DNA of 64,000 nucleotides from Providencia rettgeri (GTDB lineage: Bacteria; Pseudomonadota; Gammaproteobacteria; Enterobacterales; Enterobacteriaceae), in assembly GCA_900455085.1 (NCBI GenBank), contig UGTZ01000001.1, forward strand, positions 1,580,501 through 1,644,500. Direction: 5' to 3'. The notes under the pieces are model-generated. The model worked only from the letters and a program-made list of their open reading frames with translations, was not told the origin of the DNA and made no database searches. The first letter of the stretch is position 1. Every line of letters begins with the position of its first letter. Positions 58,965 to 64,000 of the stretch are shown here, piece by piece. The position numbers and the translations under genes are program-made.

Positions 58965-58997
58965 TCAAGGTGATTATTAACTAATAAGGCGATGATT

Positions 58998-59753
58998 ATG
59001 AATGAAGTGCAAAGACACAATGAAATATTGTCGTTATTGGAAACACATCGAGTGATCAATGTTTCTCATATTACCGAACAATTTAGTGTGTCTCCTGCAA
59101 CAGCTCGTCGTGATATTTCAAAGTTAGATGAGCAAGGTAAATTGCGAAAAATCCGTAATGGTGCTGAACGTATTGAAAATAAAAAACGTAAGTGGACACC
59201 GTTAAACATTAACAGTACTGAGCACTATGAAGAAAAATCTGAAATCGCAATTAAAGCGGCAGCGCTTTGTCTTCCTGGGGAAAGCGCTGTCATTAACTGT
59301 GGTTCCACCGCGTTTATGTTAGGGCAGCAATTATGCGGAAAAAACGTGCAAATTGTGACTAATTATTTTCCATTAGCGAGCTATTTGATTGACCAAGACC
59401 ATGATGACGTAATTCTAATAGGTGGGCAGTATAACAAAGCACAAAACATTTTTTTGAATCCGGCTTTGAACACGTTAATGGGTTATGCAGGTAACTGGAT
59501 GTTCACATCAGGGAAAGGGTTAACAGAGGCTGGCTTATATAAAGCTGACATGCTAACTGCGGTAGCAGAACAACAAATGCTTGACCAAATTGATAAATTA
59601 GTCGTTGTTGTAGACAGTTCAAAAGTGGGTCATCGAACCGGGATGTTATTTTGCCCAGCTAATAAGATAGATGTTCTTATCACTGGAAGAAATGCCAACT
59701 CTGAGGTTATCAAAGCGATTGCTGCACAGGGCACGCGAGTGATACTGGTTTAA
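58998..59753 (+). CDS. ulaR: DeoR-family repressor UlaR
   Basis: This 251-aa repressor of ascorbate genes has an N-terminal DeoR winged helix (NVSHITEQFSVSPATARRDISKLDEQGKLRKIRNGAE) and a C-terminal sugar-phosphate isomerase-like effector domain (AVINCGSTAFMLGQQLCGK, VDSSKVGHRTGM). FTSGKGLTEAGLYKADMLTAVAEQ is close to E. coli UlaR. The ATG at 58998 has AAGG eight bases upstream; an ATG two codons earlier is too close to it. It is followed by ulaG in the same direction. Confidence 0.94.
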   Translation: MNEVQRHNEILSLLETHRVINVSHITEQFSVSPATARRDISKLDEQGKLRKIRNGAERIENKKRKWTPLNINSTEHYEEKSEIAIKAAALCLPGESAVINCGSTAFMLGQQLCGKNVQIVTNYFPLASYLIDQDHDDVILIGGQYNKAQNIFLNPALNTLMGYAGNWMFTSGKGLTEAGLYKADMLTAVAEQQMLDQIDKLVVVVDSSKVGHRTGMLFCPANKIDVLITGRNANSEVIKAIAAQGTRVILV

Positions 59754-59799
59754 TTCCACCGTCTACCTAATTTTTAAAACTTAAACCAATTCAGCCTTC

Positions 59800-59825
59800 A
59801 TGCCTTAATTTCTCGATTAAGGCAT
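59800..59825 (+). repeat. Hairpin between ulaR and ulaG
   Basis: ATGCCTTAAT and ATTAAGGCAT form a 10-bp stem with a TTCTCG loop. No T-run follows. It may protect the mRNA end or set different levels of ulaR and ulaG. Confidence 0.65.
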
Positions 59826-59868
59826 CAGGCTCCCTACATCTAAAATTCTTGAAAAAGGTATTATGACT

Positions 59869-60936
59869 ATGAGCAAAGTTAATGAAATCACACGTGAATC
59901 TTGGATTTTAAGTACATTTCCTGAGTGGGGAACATGGCTAAATGAAGAAATTGAAAAAACGGTTGTTGAACCTAATACTTTTTCAATGTGGTGGCTAGGG
60001 TGCACAGGGATTTGGTTAAAAAGTGAGGGAAATACCAATGTTTGCATTGATTTTTGGTGTGGAACTGGAAAGAAAACACAGAAAAACCCATTGATGAATA
60101 AGCAACATCAAATGATGCGTATGGGGGGAGTTGAAGCGCTACAACCAAACTTACGCACTGCGATTTTCCCTTTAGACCCGTTTGCCATTAAAAATGTTGA
60201 TGCGATTTTAGCGTCTCATGACCATGCTGACCATATTGATGTGAATGTGGCGGCGGCGGTAATGCAAAATTGCGGCGACCACGTTAAATTTATTGGTCCT
60301 CAAGCCTGTGTAGATTTATGGATTAAGTGGGGCGTACCAGTAGAGCGTTGTGTAGTCGCCAAAGTTGGCGATGTACTGGAAGTAGGGGATATGAAAATCC
60401 GTGTGTTAGATTCATTTGACCGCACAGCATTGGTGACATTGCCACAGGGTGTTTCTTCCACTGATAAGCAAATTTTAGATGGCATGGATTCTCGTGCGGT
60501 GAACTACTTGATAGAAACAACTGGCGGCTCTATTTATCATTCCGGCGATTCACATTATTCAAACTATTATGCGGCGCATGGTAACCGTTACAATATTGAT
60601 GTCGCACTGCTTTCTTTTGGCGAAAACCCACGTGGTGTGACGGATAAAATGACGTCATCGGATATTTTACGTGCAGCAGAATCATTAGATTGTGAGCGGG
60701 TTATTCCATTCCACCATGATATTTGGGCAAACTTCCAAAATGACCCGCGTGAAATAGAAGTGTTGTGGAATATGAAAAAAGAGCGTTTGCAATATAAATT
60801 TGCCCCGTTCTTCTGGCAAGTGGGTGGGAGATATACTTATCCAACAGATAAAGACCGCATGCATTATCAACATTTCCGTGGCTTTAGTGATATTTTCAAA
60901 AATGAACCTGAATTACCATATAAAGCATTTTTATAA
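59869..60936 (+). CDS. ulaG: L-ascorbate-6-phosphate lactonase
   Basis: This 355-aa metallo-beta-lactamase-fold enzyme opens the lactone of L-ascorbate 6-phosphate to 3-keto-L-gulonate 6-phosphate. Metal motifs are SHDHADHIDVN, HSGDSHYSNYYAAHG and IPFHHDIW. ESWILSTFPEWGTWLNEEIE and FDRTALVTLP are nearly as in E. coli. The ATG at 59869 (MSKVNE) matches the family start; the ATG two codons earlier is possible. It follows ulaR in the same direction, so the repressor and lactonase form one unit opposite the PTS operon. Confidence 0.96.
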   Translation: MSKVNEITRESWILSTFPEWGTWLNEEIEKTVVEPNTFSMWWLGCTGIWLKSEGNTNVCIDFWCGTGKKTQKNPLMNKQHQMMRMGGVEALQPNLRTAIFPLDPFAIKNVDAILASHDHADHIDVNVAAAVMQNCGDHVKFIGPQACVDLWIKWGVPVERCVVAKVGDVLEVGDMKIRVLDSFDRTALVTLPQGVSSTDKQILDGMDSRAVNYLIETTGGSIYHSGDSHYSNYYAAHGNRYNIDVALLSFGENPRGVTDKMTSSDILRAAESLDCERVIPFHHDIWANFQNDPREIEVLWNMKKERLQYKFAPFFWQVGGRYTYPTDKDRMHYQHFRGFSDIFKNEPELPYKAFL

Positions 60937-60953
60937 TTAATTGGTTTGTTAAG

Positions 60954-60985
60954 AAAAGCAGAAGGGGAAACTTTTCTGCTTTTTT
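60954..60985 (+). terminator. ulaG terminator
   Basis: AAAAGCAGAA and TTCTGCTTTTTT form a stem followed by a T-run, 18 bases after the ulaG stop. Confidence 0.88.
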
Positions 60986-61002
60986 AATTGGACTTAATAA
61001 CG

Positions 61003-61032
61003 AAAAAAACCGTCACCATGAAGTGACGGTTT
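61003..61032 (-). terminator. afuC terminator
   Basis: On the minus strand AAACCGTCAC and GTGACGGTTTTTTT form a stem with a TTCATG loop and a T-run, just after the afuC stop. Confidence 0.9.
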
Positions 61033-61050
61033 AAGTGATTGAATTAGAAA

Positions 61051-62100
61051 TTATTCTTTTTCGTTTAAGATAAACATGCCGTATGGGTGGATCTGCAAAT
61101 AAAGTTTTTCCCCAATAGTGGGTTGCAACTGCGTCGCATTAATTTGCAGTAACATAGATTGACCGTGCCAATCAACAGTGACCTCGTATTGAGGTCCCAT
61201 ATAAGCAACGTGAGTAACTGTGCAGCATTGGCTATCTTCGCCTTGCAAACTCAGTGTGATGGCTTCAGGACGAACCCCCACAGTCACCGCAGTTTTATCT
61301 GTAACAAACTGCTCTGGACGCGGTAAACGATAATTGAAAATATCCACCGAGTCAGCGCTAAGAGTTGCAGGGAAAATATTTGCATCTCCCATAAAGCTCG
61401 CCATAAATTTTGACGCTGGCTGGCGGTATAGCTCTTGCGGTGAACCTAACTGCATGATTTTCCCTTTATTCATCACTAGAACCATATCCGAAACCGCAAA
61501 AGCCTCGCTTTGGTCATGGGTGACATATAAAGAGGTGATATTGAACTGTTGCTGTAACTCACGAATTTTTTCACGCATGCTACGACGCAAATTTGCATCC
61601 AAGTTACTTAATGGCTCATCAAATAATAGCACTTTAGGCTTGAGTATCAATGCACGAGCTAAGGCTACACGCTGCTGCTGACCTCCAGAAATTTGGTCAA
61701 CGAAACGGTCAGCAAAGCCGGCCAAATCCACTAACTCCAATGCTTCATCAACCCGCTTTTTAATTTCCGCTTTGGGTAAGCCTAACATTTTTAAGCCATA
61801 ACCGACGTTATCCCCTAACGACATATGTGGGAATAGGGCGTAGGATTGGAAAACCATACAAATATCACGCTGTTGAATTGAACGGTCAGTAACATCTTCA
61901 CCATCAATAAACATACGGCCTTCGGTGGGTTTTTCTAACCCTGCGACAAGGCGTAATACGGTGGTTTTACCACAGCCGGATGGGCCGAGTAGGGTGACCA
62001 TGCTGCCTTGTGGAATAGAAAGACTTAAATCATCGATGACGGTATTGTTGCCAAAGCGTTTAGTCACATTTTTTAGTTCAACAAAATTATGTTGTGTCAT
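61051..62100 (-). CDS. afuC: ABC transporter ATP-binding protein AfuC
   Basis: This 349-aa ATPase drives an importer. Walker A is LLGPSGCGKTT, the signature ISGGQQQRVALARAL, Walker B VLLFDEPLSNLD, and the H-loop THD. The C-terminal TOBE-like part VGVRPEAITLSLQGED and YMGPQYEVTVDWHGQ matches E. coli AfuC closely. AfuABC was first annotated as ferric but later shown to import sugar phosphates. The ATG at 62100 (MTQHNFVELK) has GGAG nine bases upstream; an ATG 21 codons earlier is not supported. Confidence 0.92.
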   Translation of the reverse strand: MTQHNFVELKNVTKRFGNNTVIDDLSLSIPQGSMVTLLGPSGCGKTTVLRLVAGLEKPTEGRMFIDGEDVTDRSIQQRDICMVFQSYALFPHMSLGDNVGYGLKMLGLPKAEIKKRVDEALELVDLAGFADRFVDQISGGQQQRVALARALILKPKVLLFDEPLSNLDANLRRSMREKIRELQQQFNITSLYVTHDQSEAFAVSDMVLVMNKGKIMQLGSPQELYRQPASKFMASFMGDANIFPATLSADSVDIFNYRLPRPEQFVTDKTAVTVGVRPEAITLSLQGEDSQCCTVTHVAYMGPQYEVTVDWHGQSMLLQINATQLQPTIGEKLYLQIHPYGMFILNEKE

Positions 62101-62116
62101 GTCAGTTACTCCGTGA

Positions 62117-64000
62117 TTACTCTGCATTTTTGGCTTTGGAACGTGAAACACGGGCTTCGCCAATCAAATAGTCAAATAAGAAAATAATTGCCAGCATTAC
62201 GACAATCAGGATTGAGCCATAGGCAATGGCAACGCCATATTCACCGTCTTCTACACGGTTCAAAATATAGGCTGTAGCGACGCGAGTATCAGGAGTAACC
62301 AAGAATACAATCGCACTGACCGTGGTGATCGCACGGACAAAGCTATAGATCAGCGCTGATAAAATGGCTGGGCGCAACAATGGCAGTAAGATAAAGAAGA
62401 TGGTACGCATTGAACCCGCTCGTAAGCTGAGTGATGCTTCATCCAACGATTTATCAATTTGGCCTAAGCCTGCAATACCTGCACGGATCCCGACAGGAAC
62501 GTTACGCATGGTCATTGATATAATAACGATAGCGGCAGTTCCCGTTAAATAAAACGGGGAATCGTTAAAGGCTAAGATGTATGACACGCCCGCAACTGTT
62601 CCTGGTACGGCAAAGCACAGCATCGTGGTAAATTCGATAGTCTTTTTACCGCGGAACTCTTGGCGAACTACGATATAGGCAATTAATAAACCGAGGATCG
62701 CGGTGATGGGGGCGGCAATACCGGCGTACAGAAGAGTATCTAACAATGATGGCCACGCACCATCGCTCATTCCTTGACCGAATAATTTAATAAAGTTATC
62801 GAAGGTTAAGGTGTAATCAACACCCCAGTTAACTGTAAAGCTACCGTAGAAAATACTGCCGTATAACAATACGTTAAATGCAACCCAAATCGCTAAGAAA
62901 GTGGTCACAGTGGCAATTAATGACGTTGGTAAAGGCTGAACATCACCACGGTAAGATTTCCCTGATACGGTGACATAGGAACGTTTACCTATCCACATAT
63001 ACTGTACGCAGAACACTAATAGTGAGAACACTAATAATGACGCACCTAAGGTACTGGCAGCTTGATAATCTAATTGGGAGCCAGTGATATAGAAGTAAAT
63101 TTGCGTCGCGAGTACGTCGAAGTTACCGCCTAGAACCAATGGGTTACTAAAGTCAGCCAGCGATTGTACGATAACGATTAAAAATGCGTTTGCCAAAGCA
63201 GGTTTCAATAATGGCATAAATACATTAAAGAAAGTTTGGTAACGGTTGGCACGTAAAGTATAAGACGCTTCTTCTAAAGATGGGTGAATGGTTTTAATTG
63301 CACCGTCTAAAATCATGAATGACATCGGCGTAAATGCCAGTACTTGTGCTAACCAAATACCCGTAAAGCCATATAACCAGTTGGTGTTTTCAAGCCCCAT
63401 ATAGGTCGCAAGGAATTCAGTAATATAGCCCGAACGCCCCATCATCAACGTGACCCCTAGACCGACAACGAAGGGGGGGGTGACGATAGGCAAAATAGAA
63501 AACACGCGACCAATAATAGCGGAGCGTTTGGCGATGCGTGAAGTATAAATGGCTAAAATCAAACCAAAGAAAGTACAACCAGCACCTACGGCCAATGATA
63601 AAAATACTGAGTTAATAATAACTTGGACAATATGCGATTGCGTCAAAATTGCCACAAAGGCGAATGGTGCAAAGTCCCCATTTCCATCAGTAAACATCGG
63701 AATAAAAATAGCGACACTTGGGAACACAATAAATAGGGCTATTAAGGCCACAACGGTGATCAGCGAGCCAATAACGAATTGGTCTCCACCGAGCCACTCA
63801 AGTCGAGTTAACGCCAGTGTCATCACCATACCCAAGGCGATAAATAGTACAATAGTTGAGTAACCTAACCCTTTTCCTTCAAAATAGGAGGTTAAGATCA
63901 CCACGGTTGCGGTGACAACCGCCACGCCAATATCGAAATAATGGCGGGTTTTATGGTAACGATCCGCTGGTGTTAACGGGCGAATAAATAAAATAGAAGG
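62117..64000 (-). CDS. afuB: ABC transporter permease AfuB (5' end beyond window)
   Basis: This permease has at least 628 residues here, open to the right edge. It is a duplicated FbpB-type protein with two sets of membrane helices. Each set carries an EAA loop: LEEASYTLRANRYQTFFNVFMPLLKPAL and LDEASLSLRAGSMRTIFFILLPLLRPAI. It imports the substrate delivered by AfuA. The stop is 16 bases before afuC, so they are co-transcribed. The frame continues upstream beyond the GTG at 63925 (KTRHYFDIGV) to the edge, so the start lies outside. Confidence 0.92.
   Translation of the reverse strand, partial: PSILFIRPLTPADRYHKTRHYFDIGVAVVTATVVILTSYFEGKGLGYSTIVLFIALGMVMTLALTRLEWLGGDQFVIGSLITVVALIALFIVFPSVAIFIPMFTDGNGDFAPFAFVAILTQSHIVQVIINSVFLSLAVGAGCTFFGLILAIYTSRIAKRSAIIGRVFSILPIVTPPFVVGLGVTLMMGRSGYITEFLATYMGLENTNWLYGFTGIWLAQVLAFTPMSFMILDGAIKTIHPSLEEASYTLRANRYQTFFNVFMPLLKPALANAFLIVIVQSLADFSNPLVLGGNFDVLATQIYFYITGSQLDYQAASTLGASLLVFSLLVFCVQYMWIGKRSYVTVSGKSYRGDVQPLPTSLIATVTTFLAIWVAFNVLLYGSIFYGSFTVNWGVDYTLTFDNFIKLFGQGMSDGAWPSLLDTLLYAGIAAPITAILGLLIAYIVVRQEFRGKKTIEFTTMLCFAVPGTVAGVSYILAFNDSPFYLTGTAAIVIISMTMRNVPVGIRAGIAGLGQIDKSLDEASLSLRAGSMRTIFFILLPLLRPAILSALIYSFVRAITTVSAIVFLVTPDTRVATAYILNRVEDGEYGVAIAYGSILIVVMLAIIFLFDYLIGEARVSRSKAKNAE

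Larger units (their letters stand above)
58596..58997. other. ulaA-ulaR divergent regulatory region
   Basis: This 402-base AT-rich region contains two phased ATCA arrays described separately and the ribosome sites of both genes. An open frame at 58756-58941 has no ribosome site or family match and is not called. Confidence 0.7.

Overview
The window looks like a chromosomal segment of a Morganellaceae enterobacterium, most likely Providencia (Proteus is possible). The basis is a low-GC, enterobacterial gene order (smpB|ratA-rnfH|bamE|recN|nadK|grpE; rpoE-rseABC-lepA-lepB-rnc-era-recO-pdxJ-acpS-yfhL; tadA|mltF|purL), protein identity to E. coli-type families, and a tmRNA tag ANDENYALAA. Species was not determined.

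Left part (1-18.7 kb) is accessory DNA. It opens with a two-partner-secretion transporter (TpsB) and the first codons of its exoprotein. Next come a soluble FtsK-like translocase with a CoiA-like neighbour, and a small satellite-like cluster: Gp2/YagK-like protein, a resolvase-like protein lacking its catalytic residues, a ribbon-helix-helix protein and AlpA. Then follows an apparent antiphage defence island: an unknown 267-codon gene, a 1285-aa nuclease-STAND NTPase resembling Avs, an ApeA-like HEPN protein and a 630-aa QxK-nuclease-like protein. Insertion-sequence debris lies between them. The right border is a P4-type integrase next to the 3' end of ssrA, the usual integration target.

From 18.7 to 54.7 kb the window is core genome: trans-translation (ssrA, smpB), outer-membrane assembly (bamE), SOS repair (recN with two LexA boxes), NAD metabolism (nadK, nadB), heat shock (grpE with a sigma-32 promoter), the sigma-E operon with an autoregulatory promoter, translation and secretion (lepA, lepB), RNase III with its leader hairpin, era, recO, pdxJ, acpS, purL with a PurR box. 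Embedded non-core items are a lipase-ankyrin fusion, an iclR-hutG-gltS group, a 13-unit TTTA microsatellite and two paralogous genes of unknown function flanking yfhL, one carrying a nonsense codon.

From 54.7 kb to the end lies a divergent L-ascorbate (ula) locus: a fused UlaA-UlaB permease, UlaC, a HAD phosphatase, UlaD, with UlaR and UlaG on the other side. The divergent region holds ATCA motifs repeated every 10 bp, likely UlaR operators. UlaE and UlaF are absent from the window. An AfuC/AfuB sugar-phosphate ABC transporter follows and runs off the edge.

Reading caution: I count about 24 single-base frame breaks, almost all in homopolymers, many in essential genes (nadK, lepB, bamE, purL). 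Restoring one base each returns family-typical lengths (purL 1295, recN 553, rnc 226, recO 242, gltS 401 aa). I therefore treat them as probable sequencing errors and give whole-gene coordinates.
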